This document shows, one piece after another, positions 55,938-64,000 of a DNA stretch of 64,000 nucleotides. The position numbers were made by a program, and so were the translations under genes. The stretch's first letter is position 1, and each line of letters opens with the position of its first letter. Source of the DNA: Amphibalanus amphitrite (taxonomy: Eukaryota > Arthropoda > Thecostraca > Balanomorpha > Balanidae); NCBI RefSeq assembly GCF_019059575.1, contig NW_024881697.1:770964-834963 (forward strand), given 5' to 3'. The notes beneath the pieces are model-generated. The model saw only the letters and a list, made by a program, of their open reading frames with translations, was not told the DNA's origin and ran no database searches.

Positions 55938-57132
55938 ATAACCCGCGCCCTGGTGTGGGTCTGAGCCACCTTCGCCCTGGTGGGGGGGGGGGGGCCAAAA
56001 TGACCCCCCCCGTCTAACTCGAAAACGAAGAGGGCTAGGAAGACGCGGAAAAAAGCAAACGAAAGCCCATAACAAGTACGTTCGAAAGTATTTCGGTCAT
56101 TTTTTCGCTAAGGTCAATATTGAGGTCGCTAGAGGTCATCATAGGTCAAATTTCAGTGTTTTCGGTGTTGCCGGACATATTCCGCTGTAGCTCGGAAACT
56201 AGAAGAGCTAGAGAGCCGCGGAAAAAAGCAATCGATAGCTCTTTTCAAGCTCTTTCGCCAAGGTTCGTCAGATTTGACCTCAGCTCAACGGTTTGGCCTA
56301 CAGAGGTCATGCAAGGTCAACTTGGCAAATTTCGTTGAAAATGTTTTTAACTATAGCATGCATTCACGAGAAAATAGAGAAACGATTCATGCACCATCGT
56401 GCTTGGCTCGTCGAGACGCGTCGAATGATATATAGTTTGACCTCGAAAGGTCATTTTGAAAATTTGACCTCAGGTCAAGGTCATGACCTTACCGAAATAG
56501 GTCATGCTGCATATCATTCGATCCGCATTGACGAGACAAACACGATAAACGTCGAACGGAGTCTCTATCTCTATTCAATAACAAGTAAGTGCAGAAAAAC
56601 CGCTGGTGACCTCTGGTGACCAGGGAGATGACCTAGCGTGACCTCAGCGAGGTCACAAGCAAATGGTTTCACATGGGCTGTGATTTGCTGACCCAAGACA
56701 CTTCAATAACGAAATATAGGAACAATCACGCCCGATTTAGCTGAAAAACAACTACTTTTCGATTCTCCCATTGACTTATAATGGGGAGCAGCGATGACCT
56801 GACCTGACCTTAGGTCACATTTATAAAAAATCCGAGATAGCCATTTTGTAGAGCTGGGTGACATCTTCAAGTACTGTAAATTTTACATCGATCGGATAAA
56901 AGCTGTGCCTTTGAGAGAGCTTTGAACTTTTTTAGAGGTGGTGTCAGTTTTGGTGACCTTGTGACCTGACCTGACCTGACCCGAACCCCCCAAAAAAGGA
57001 CATGATGTAAAAATGTTGAATAAACAGCTATACAAAGTTTCAGGGCGCTAACTCAAGTGGTTTCTGAGTTATCGCTGAAAAACCACAGGGGGGGGGGCCA
57101 AAATGGCCCCCCCCCACCAGGGCGAAGGATAA
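55938..57132 (+). mobile_element. TTAA-hairpin element TH9, flanked by ATAA
   Basis: The target copies are ATAA at both ends (55938-55941 and 57129-57132). The left end has tag CGCCCTGGTG twice, then GGGGCCAAAATGACCCC. The right end has GGGGCCAAAATGGCCCC and CACCAGGGCG once. The core CTCGTCGAGACGCGTCGAAT (about 56408) faces ATCATTCGATCCGCATTGAC (about 56511), with several AGGTCA hexamers between. Non-autonomous. Confidence 0.83.
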
Positions 57133-57164
57133 AGGACATAATTCATGACCAACTTTGACTACCT

Positions 57165-57400
57165 TGATGTCATATTTCCTATTGGACAGCTGTAAGGGCA
57201 TGTGACGTCATCAAAGGTTACCTAACGCTTTTTTGCTAATAAATACTTACCGAAAAAAGATACAGCCGCGCAAATTGTCTCATTGTGTTCAGCTCGTCAA
57301 GGCGCATCGAATGATATACATGATGACCTTGAACTCACGTAACCTTGAGATCAAGCGACCTGAGGTAACGTGACCTGAAACCAACCTTGACCTTGACCTT
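57165..57400 (-). mobile_element. Fragment of a TH5-like element
   Basis: Inverse of TH5 interior 17500-17690 (CAGCTGT, TGTGACGTCATCAAAGG, TGTTCAGCTCGTCAAG, GCATCGAATGATATACATGA). No TTAA end is present. It is cut at its right by the non-LTR insertion. Confidence 0.7.
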
Positions 57401-57410
57401 GACCTTGACC
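57383..57410 (-). repeat. (TTGACC)n array
   Basis: Four consecutive TTGACC hexamers. The inverse is a head-to-tail AGGTCA-type array with 6-bp period. Confidence 0.8.
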
Positions 57411-57414
57411 TCTC

Positions 57415-57439
57415 GATACAGATACAGATACAGATACAG
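57415..57439 (-). repeat. (TATCTG)n 3' tail of a non-LTR element
   Basis: Read on the minus strand this tandem hexamer follows AATAAAAGTC and marks the 3' end of the element at 57562-58133. Confidence 0.75.
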
Positions 57440-57561
57440 ACTTTTATTAAGGTCATCCATGGTAAGTCATGGCTATTAGGACCTCTCGTCACGGTTTTAA
57501 AAATGATGCATGGATAACATCACATGCAATCTCACAGAACATTCACTCGCACACGAACAAG

Positions 57562-58133
57562 TCAGTCAGGCGCTAAATCTACCAGGTGACGCTTCAGATG
57601 ACGTGCAAACCGCGACGCGGGGAGTTCGATGAGGTCTCGCGGCAGACCATTGTACCGGGTCGGCCCACGGCAGGCAAAGCGGCGACGGCCCATCTCCGTC
57701 CTGGACCGGGGGACTGACAACAGTCCATCCTGCCGCGTCATGCGGTCGGCCGCCGCACGGGCCTCTGCGACAGTGGACAGCCCAGCCGCCAGCTGCTCCG
57801 GCTCGCCAGACCGGAGCACGCGGTGCAGCACGCAGAGAGTGTGGTGTGATGCTATGCCCTCCGCGCTGAGCCAGCCCAGTCTTTGAAGTATAGGTCGGAG
57901 ACGTGGTCGTATTTCCTACGACCGAAAATGATTTTTGCCGAGTAATTTATAATCTTTTGAATGCGAGAGAGGTTGCTTTTTTTGCCATTTCCGTATACCG
58001 AAATACAGTAGCGAATTTGAGAGAAGACTAGGGCGTGGATCAGCGCGGAGAGCACGGCCGTGGGCAGGTGCCCCCTAAGATGCGACAGACCACACTGTAA
58101 ACCAAATTGACAAGTCTTGTGTAATATAACCAA
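57562..58133 (-). pseudogene. 5'-truncated non-LTR retrotransposon, RT C-terminus with a frameshift
   Basis: On the minus strand, LSHLRGHLPTAVLSALIHAL and RYCISVYGNGKKSNLSRIQK match the post-catalytic region of CR1-like reverse transcriptases. A one-base shift near 57895 moves the frame to LQRLGWLSAEGIASHH and on to RRFACRGPTRYNGLPRDLIE, the usual C-terminal block, ending LVDLAPD. The catalytic RT core is missing. The tandem tail lies at 57415-57439. Confidence 0.8.
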
Positions 58134-59146
58134 TCATCTCTTGGTATGTTTACCAACTGATACTTTTTAAACAAGCCGTTGTCTGGTGCATTGCTTGTCA
58201 GGTGACAACTACGAGTCAATAGTTACTATGCACACCAACTTCTCAGTATCCAGACCAACTCTACATTTGTTTCAACGTTTGTTTCTTAACCAGTTTTGGA
58301 AACTTGTTGCCGCATGGTTATTTAACCGGCGCCTAACTTGTACTGGTCAGCTGGTCAGCATACACATGGTCAGCTGCGCCTGACGTCAGACTTGGCGGAC
58401 CAATCAGCGGTCGCCGCCAGCCGTTAGCGGGCCCAACCGCCGCGCCGCGGCGCGGCGGTTTCAAACCAGCAGTTGTCGCGCGGCCGCCGTGCAGCCTGGA
58501 GCAGCGGCGAGGGCTGTTCCAGCATTTGTGCAGTAAAAAGTGAAATATGTGAACTGTGGTGTTCGTGCTGTGAGTGAGGCCCCCTCAGGCCTGCGGGACG
58601 CACTAATCGTGCCTATACCCGCGGTCGAGACGTCTTCCTTCCCCTGCGTGCGCAGTGTAAGCGGGCCAGACCTGTGCATGCACATGTGAGCAGATGTTTT
58701 GCGGTTGGTGTTTTTTATATTTAAATACATTTATTTGCCTTTAATTCAACTCTTTGTATTTTTAACTTAACTGATGGAGATATATGGGCTGTAAAGCTAA
58801 TCAGGTTGGCGATCATGATTTATTCGAATTATCTGCGTGATCGTGCAACTGCATGATTGTTATGCTTAATGTTCAGGAAATATTCGTCATACGGGCATGT
58901 TATACTTCTGGCTTGATGCGGTGCACAAAACCATGTTCTTCCACATACGCAGCAGTTCTTGCTTCAAAGACTTATATGCTGACGGTGCACGATAGGTATA
59001 CCTACTGGGTATACCTACCTCATGCATTTACCTCATCCATTCGAAAATATGCACTCGGAATTATCTCCAGTCAATAGTATTAATTACGTGACCGTAATAA
59101 ATACTAATGATTCCAGAAACTTCCGAATGGATGTGGTGTATGCATT
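58134..59146. other. Unassigned region with a CpG-rich, CCAAT-containing patch
   Basis: About 58380-58520 is CpG-rich, with GGACCAATCAGCGG (CCAAT box) and the perfect 26-bp palindrome 58435-58460 centred in CGCGCCGCGGCGCG. This is promoter-like, but no downstream coding exon can be supported. Confidence 0.35.
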
Positions 59147-59170
59147 CATACATACATACATACATACATA
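59147..59170 (+). repeat. (CATA)n tract, 3' tail of the minus-strand non-LTR element
   Basis: On the minus strand it is (TATG)n directly after GTCAAATAAACCTT. This fits the tandem-repeat tails of CR1-like elements. Confidence 0.8.
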
Positions 59171-59321
59171 AAGGTTTATTTGACCACGTGACAGTCAACG
59201 ACTGGTAAAAAGGCCGTACATGAGCTGTGCAATGGTGGCACCACATGAAGAAGTGAAAAGCATCACAAAAATTAAAAACACAGTGCATTTCAAAAGAGCT
59301 CCGAACATATCTACGTGGGGA

Positions 59322-61799
59322 TCACATCCTGTTCATTAGATCTATGAGTACAGGCACAGTAGACTTTTTATACCGCTCAGTTTTGGCCCGCGGTACGACA
59401 AACTTTCGCTGCCGGCGCAGAGGGCGCCTCACATTTGCCAGCTGCTCGCCCGGGTACAGTGGGTGGGCGGGGTTGGCGAGGATGTCGGCCGCCAGCTTGC
59501 AGAGGACAGCATCGCGACGCTCACTAAGAGTCTCGAGGTTGAGGAGCTGGCAGGCAGAGGCGTAGTCGGTGTAGTTTTCGTATCCTATCATGATTTTGCA
59601 AGCTCTTTTCTGAACTTGCTCGATTGCTTGTGCTTGTTGCTGTGTCAGTCCCGTGTGCCACAGTTGAGAGCAGTATTCCAGACATGGACGAATGAAGCTG
59701 ATGTAGACGGCGCGGATATCGCTCAGATCTGCATGGAACTGACGGAGGACTGTGAGCATGAACAGCCTGCGAGAGGCGTTTTTTGTGATATGATTTGTAT
59801 TTGCCGTCCACTTTAAGTCAGAAGTAATATGGACTCCGAGAAGTTTCATGGTAGAGACGACAGGTACTGGTTCGTTGTTAATGATTACTGTGCCGTCCAT
59901 ATCCGTGTTGTGAGAGAAGTTGCAGATGAGTATATGACACTTTTTTCCGTTGATCTTCATGAGATTGTTCTCTGACCATGTTTCCAGAGTGGATGCGGCC
60001 GTCTGGGCTTTCTGAAGGACAATGTTTGCATCTCTTGCAGGAGACAGGATGCCGATACTGAGGTCGTCCACATACTTCCACCGATGATCTTCGGTAACTG
60101 CGCAGTCATTTATATGAGCCAAAAATGCAATCGGGGCGATTTTTGTCCCTTGGGGCGTTCCACACGTGGTAGTGAGCTCTGATGAGACAGGATTCGAGCC
60201 ACCAAGTCGAACGACCTGTTTCCGCTCGTTGAGGAAGCTGGCTACTGTAGGCACGATGGAGGGACGAACTTGCTGGTCCAGTAGTTTCCTGAGCACGACA
60301 TCATGGCTAACCAGGTCGAAGGCCTTGGAAAAATCGATCGCCAGGATGGCCGCAGCGTTTGAAGAGCTGTCTGTGTTCTTAGCCAGGAAGTCATATAGCG
60401 AGATCAGGTAATGTACCGTAGAGTAGCCTGGCCTGTTTCCGAACTGGTGTGGGTCAAGTGATGGGGTAATGTCAGCCATGATCCAGGTTGTCAAAAATCC
60501 TTCAAAGATTTTGGAGAAGAGCGGGGTGAGTGAAATGGGTCTAAGATCGTTGAAAGAGGTTGGAGGGTTGACCTTGGGAATGGGGGTGATGAAGGATAGC
60601 TTCCAAGCAGACGGAAATTTTCCGGAGGATAGCGAGGAGTTGAAGATGTGAGTGAGTGGCTGCGATAATTCGAAGGCAAACTCCTTGACCAGCCATGCTG
60701 GTAGCTCATTCGGTGTGGTGGAGATGTTGGAGCGGATGCTGCTCAGTTCCCTCTGGACGTCAGCTCGTCGGATGACCGGTGGGGGTGCGTCCGCCGGTAG
60801 GTAGGCAGGGAATTCCTCCAGGTTGAGTGCCGGCAGCTGGGATGAGATAGATGCGAAGTGCTGGTTGACCGCTTCCGCCAGCGCCCCACCAGTCTCATAC
60901 TCAGCGAAGTTTAGCTGTTCGTTCTTTACTCGGCCGGTCAGACTCTTGATTTGACGGTACCAAGTAGCCGGCTTTGCTGTCCTCATTCCTCGTATTTTCC
61001 TGTCGTAGAATTCCGCCTTGGCTTTGCGGCACAGATGAGTGGCCTTATTTCGTAGATGTCGCCACCGGTCGGACATGCCCTCGAGTCGGAAAACTCTGTG
61101 CTTCTGGGCAATGGCGTGTCGGACGGTGGCGGTGATGTGAGGCTTCCCTCGATGTCGCACTGGCAATGTCTTGGTAGGCAGAAACCGGTCTAGAGCAGTG
61201 GAGAGCGTTGACTGCAGCACCGCCACCTGTTCATCGGGGGAAGACGCCTCATATACGGGGGTCCAGTCATGTGCTGTGATCCACCTGCCGAATGCTCTAA
61301 CTCCCGAGTCCGGCAGCATTCGCACGGTCGTTCGTTCCCTCGGTGTCGGCTGGATGGTGCGCGGTCGAGCGTGCACGATGACGTGCTTGGAGCGCCCGAG
61401 GGGCGACAGCATCACAGGCTCGTGATAATAGTCACCCAGATCGGTCAGGATGAGGTCCAGAACTGAGTCCCCGTGCGTGGGGGCTGTTACAATTTGATGC
61501 AAACCATTGAGCCGGCAGAGGGACTCAACTGGAAAGCTGTTGAAATCACCGCAGATGATAAATCGAGGGCAGTCATACAGGGTACGGAGCTCATCAATGG
61601 CGAACTGAAGGTGCTCCTCATATTTCACTCGCAGCTCTGCACACGAGCCTGGTGGGAAGTAGACTGTGGCGATGCAGATATTAGATGAACCTGCCGGAAG
61701 GTGTTTAGGCCGTAATTGAAGCCATATCACTTCAACGTCTTCCTCAGAGGGTTGGAGGCTATTCAGTAGCTTCACTAATTCATTGATTATATAACCCAT
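59322..61799 (-). CDS. Endonuclease/reverse transcriptase of a 5'-truncated CR1-like non-LTR retrotransposon
   Basis: The 825-codon frame on the minus strand would nick target DNA and copy element RNA. It opens in the second half of the APE-type endonuclease: CGDFNS (88-93), DLILTD (115-120) and SKHVIV at 137-142, where SDH is expected. RT blocks follow: LRPISLTPLFSKIFE (about 419-433), AIDFSKAFDLVSH with catalytic Asp (487-499), CGTPQGTKIAP (546-556) and YVDDLS (576-581). A C-terminal block is also present. The frame reads upstream without a Met to a stop near 61857, so the N-terminal half of the endonuclease is missing. No internal stops are seen, which suggests recent insertion. The 3' UTR runs to the (TATG)n tail at 59170. 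Confidence 0.92.
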   Translation of the reverse strand: MGYIINELVKLLNSLQPSEEDVEVIWLQLRPKHLPAGSSNICIATVYFPPGSCAELRVKYEEHLQFAIDELRTLYDCPRFIICGDFNSFPVESLCRLNGLHQIVTAPTHGDSVLDLILTDLGDYYHEPVMLSPLGRSKHVIVHARPRTIQPTPRERTTVRMLPDSGVRAFGRWITAHDWTPVYEASSPDEQVAVLQSTLSTALDRFLPTKTLPVRHRGKPHITATVRHAIAQKHRVFRLEGMSDRWRHLRNKATHLCRKAKAEFYDRKIRGMRTAKPATWYRQIKSLTGRVKNEQLNFAEYETGGALAEAVNQHFASISSQLPALNLEEFPAYLPADAPPPVIRRADVQRELSSIRSNISTTPNELPAWLVKEFAFELSQPLTHIFNSSLSSGKFPSAWKLSFITPIPKVNPPTSFNDLRPISLTPLFSKIFEGFLTTWIMADITPSLDPHQFGNRPGYSTVHYLISLYDFLAKNTDSSSNAAAILAIDFSKAFDLVSHDVVLRKLLDQQVRPSIVPTVASFLNERKQVVRLGGSNPVSSELTTTCGTPQGTKIAPIAFLAHINDCAVTEDHRWKYVDDLSIGILSPARDANIVLQKAQTAASTLETWSENNLMKINGKKCHILICNFSHNTDMDGTVIINNEPVPVVSTMKLLGVHITSDLKWTANTNHITKNASRRLFMLTVLRQFHADLSDIRAVYISFIRPCLEYCSQLWHTGLTQQQAQAIEQVQKRACKIMIGYENYTDYASACQLLNLETLSERRDAVLCKLAADILANPAHPLYPGEQLANVRRPLRRQRKFVVPRAKTERYKKSTVPVLIDLMNRM

Positions 61800-61859
61800 C
61801 AGTATTTCGTTTCTTGTCAGCGCAAGCCTTTGAGCAATAACTGATGCCAGTCATGGTTT

Positions 61860-62109
61860 TGTGCACCAATTCCAGCCAAAAATAACCTGTCCGTATATAA
61901 ATATTTCCTGAATCAGTATCGTGGCAATTGAAAACGAACGCAAATCGAAGTTCTTAAGGTTATCAACGCAAACAAAGCGATTGTAAGGAAGAACAAGTTC
62001 GAACAGAGCGTTAGTACACTTACTTGTTGACAATTTGTAAGCTAGCAATGCCCAGTCAAAGGCTAGTTCATCAACAAACCAGGGGTTAGTAAACCGACAA
62101 GGAAACGAC
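61860..62109. other. Unassigned sequence
   Basis: Flank of the non-LTR element; nothing recognised. Confidence 0.35.
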
Positions 62110-62400
62110 TATGCCTATCAAGAAGTTGGTAGGTCCACAAGGCCCAAACTAGTACTCAACAAGGTGACGCCTATGCGAATTGGAACCAAACTTGTAGACA
62201 AACTGTTTATAGTTTGTTGGCCAACAAGCCTGGGGTTGGTGAATCGACAAGGTATCGACAAGGTGACGCCTATGCGAATTGGAACCAAACTTGTAGACAA
62301 ACTGTTATTTTGTTGGCCAACAAGCCTGGGGCTGGTAAATCGGCAAGGTATCGACAAGGTGACGCCTATGCAAATTGGAACCAAACTTGTAACAAGGAGT
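62110..62400 (+). repeat. Tandem repeat, about three units of 90-105 bp
   Basis: Units contain CAACAAGGTGACGCCTATGC, AATTGGAACCAAACTTGTAG, GTTGGCCAACAAGCCTGGGG and ATCGRCAAGG. Starts lie near 62155, 62257 and 62352, and a degenerate unit precedes at 62085. Short frames through it are repeat artefacts. Confidence 0.8.
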
Positions 62401-62566
62401 CAACTTGTAGATTTGGTTTACAGTGCAGTCAAAACTCCAAAGCAGCGCTGAGTGATGATGGAAACATGACGGTCCCAGCTCAGGGTGCTGTCAAAGTACA
62501 AACCGAGATTTTTTGTTTCTGGCACAGGGGTCAAAATGTGATCGCGGAATGTTACAGTTACGTTGT

Positions 62567-64000
62567 TTAACCCGCGCGGGGCTGGGGTCTCCAGCCGAAC
62601 GCGCGGGGCTGGGGGGGGGGGGTAAATTTTACCCCCCCCTGTTATCTCCCGAACTAATGGTCCGATTTGGAAAATTCAAACGCCAATCGAAAGATCTCAT
62701 CACGAACAACTAAAAACATGTACTTAATATTAAGTTTGAGGTCAAGGTCAAGGTCAGGTCAAGGGTACAAATTGCAAGTTCCTACAGTATCGGCCTTGCA
62801 CCGTAGTTGCCGAAGAATGGAGTCATGGACTGAGACTGATCGCCCAAAACGTGTTCTTAGGCTACCAAGACAATATTCGTTGCATACAATATCATTCAGA
62901 GGCCAAGGTCAAGGTCAGGTCAGGTCAGGTCAGGTCACCAAAAACAAAATATAGAAAAGGGCATGTGCGACACATGTTTCATGGGTAATTTTACTCATAT
63001 AATTCAATAGGCACACTCAATAAGTGATATGGACCACCTCTGGATGAATTTCAGGTCAAGGTCAGGTCAAGGTCAGGTCAAGTGAGGTCAAATTTGAAGT
63101 TGGTTGTTAACCCTCGCGGGCCCGGGGGGGCGTTTTTCGCCCCCCCTGGCGAATATTTGCGATAACTCCCGAACGCTTAGGGATAGGAAGGCGAAACTTT
63201 CAGTACCTTTTCCCCATCAATTTGACATCTTCTGAAGTAAAAAATTTGGACCTAACCCCCTTGATGACGTCACAAGGTCCAATTTTCTAGACCCCTGCAC
63301 GGCAAAAATCGGCGTCACAGACGCAAACTTCAAATAGCTGCTAAAAATAGAGTATTAGAGATAAAGATAATTACGCAGCGGCTGTATAGCGTTTGACCTA
63401 GAGAAAATAGAAAAATAGTTTTGGTGACCTGAGGTCAGAGGTCAGGTCAACGACCCCGAAATGTGGTTTTAGTTTTTCGCAAATAACTTCGACAAAATGG
63501 TCCTAGAGCTACGGCATGGTACCATCGCATTCGCCTTGTCAGCCGCGTCGAATGATATATATTTTGTTCGGAAAGGTCACGTTTCATGTTGCCTCATGTG
63601 ACCTCGAATGACCTCTGGTTGACCTTGACACATGAAAGGTCGTTTATGATGGATTTGTACCCGCTGATCACGAATCTGGCACCTATTTTTCCTCTAAGCC
63701 TTCATTTAGAGCTTCCAGATGCAAAATTGTCATATTTATTATTCTACTTGAATCAGTGAAATAGCCTCTAGCAGGATACTCTTCTGTGACCTTGACCTTT
63801 GAGCAGCCTTGTATCGTAGATGAACCACAATAGGGAACTGATAAGCCTCAAAACATTTTAAAACATCTTGGAAGTTAGCACGCAAGATGTGAAAAATGCC
63901 AAGTTTGGGTCAATTTTGGCGTGACCTTGACCTTGACCTTTGATTTGGAGCACATTTTCAGAATCCTCAGATTCTCTTCTTTCGTTTGACACCCAATTTG
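62567..64000 (+). mobile_element. TTAA-hairpin element TH13, right end outside the window
   Basis: TTAA (62567-62570) then CCCGCGCGGGGCTGGGG. The tag is repeated after TCTCCAGCCGAA (CGCGCGGGGCTGG), then hairpin GGGGTAAATTTTACCCC. Dense AGGTCA arrays follow at 62740-62762, 62915-62937 and 63053-63090. The element is interrupted by TH12 at 63107 or ends unseen. Its right end is not in the window. Confidence 0.65.
63107..64000 (+). mobile_element. TTAA-hairpin element TH12, partial at window end
   Basis: TTAA (63107-63110) CCCTCGCGGGCCC then hairpin GGGGGGCGTTTTTCGCCCCC. The conserved module follows (GATAACTCCCGAAC, GAAACTTTCAGTACC, CATCAATTTGACATC). The core GCCGCGTCGAATGATATATA is at about 63541. 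No right end before 64000. Confidence 0.7.

Noticed and set aside
62110-62400. CRISPR-like array
   Set aside because: The units are contiguous tandem repeats of about 95 bp without unique spacers, and the sequence is eukaryotic.

Overview
The window reads as a repeat-dominated piece of an animal nuclear genome. It is probably from an arthropod, and a crustacean is a guess. The reasons are interstitial (TTAGG)n telomere-type arrays at 33790-33953, short CpG-rich islands, several non-LTR retrotransposons, and almost no open coding sequence. I find no convincing host protein-coding gene, no rRNA and no intact tRNA. Every substantial reading frame belongs to a retroelement: a young Ty3/Gypsy-order LTR element with identical 183-bp LTRs (12389-16751), and four 5'-truncated non-LTR elements (22469-23212, 34320-36018, 57415-58133 minus, 59147-61857 minus). 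A fifth, frameshifted non-LTR RNase H relic lies at 49798-51448 minus.

The dominant content is a group of non-autonomous DNA elements that I call TTAA-hairpin (TH) elements. At least 17 copies occur here (for example 1044-1935, 1932-2888, 7726-9893, 10990-11739, 17147-18154, 27599-28644, 29329-30494, 32445-33348, 36576-37480, 40551-41556, 43296-44177, 44778-45975, 46906-47954, 54300-55240, 55938-57132, and starts at 62567 and 63107). Each is about 0.75-1.2 kb (2.2 kb with a nested insert) and is bounded by TTAA and CCC(T/G)CGC. Near each tip sits a long G-run/C-run hairpin. A short tag lies between tip and hairpin, present once at one end and twice at the other. Tag and hairpin loop match between the two ends of an element but differ between subfamilies. 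The interiors are full of AGGTCA/TGACCT hexamers around a conserved inverted core. Parts of the same interior also occur inside elements with unrelated termini: the 1.6-kb foldback at 2987-4602 and the long-TIR element at 48570-52675.

Other DNA elements were delimited by their termini and target duplications. There are hAT-type elements with 8-bp duplications (6671-6932, 27030-27512, 2983-4862 and 42468-52848), a PIF/Harbinger-like MITE with TTA (37613-37891), and two ~1.8-kb elements with GGGGCATTCC ends and 4-bp duplications (20500-22296 and 38414-40212). A 3.4-kb element has CAGTAGG ends (43120-46501).

Nesting is deep. At 41628-53216 a TH element is split by a hAT element, which holds a CAGTAGG element that itself holds two TH elements; the hAT element also holds another TH element and a long-TIR element carrying the non-LTR relic. 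At 27560-31133 a host repeat is present in two tandem copies, and each copy has a different TH element in the same TTAA. The stretches between elements are mostly AT-rich and featureless, or hold short GC-rich repeats and minisatellites (23571-24420, 24953-25135, 62160-62400).
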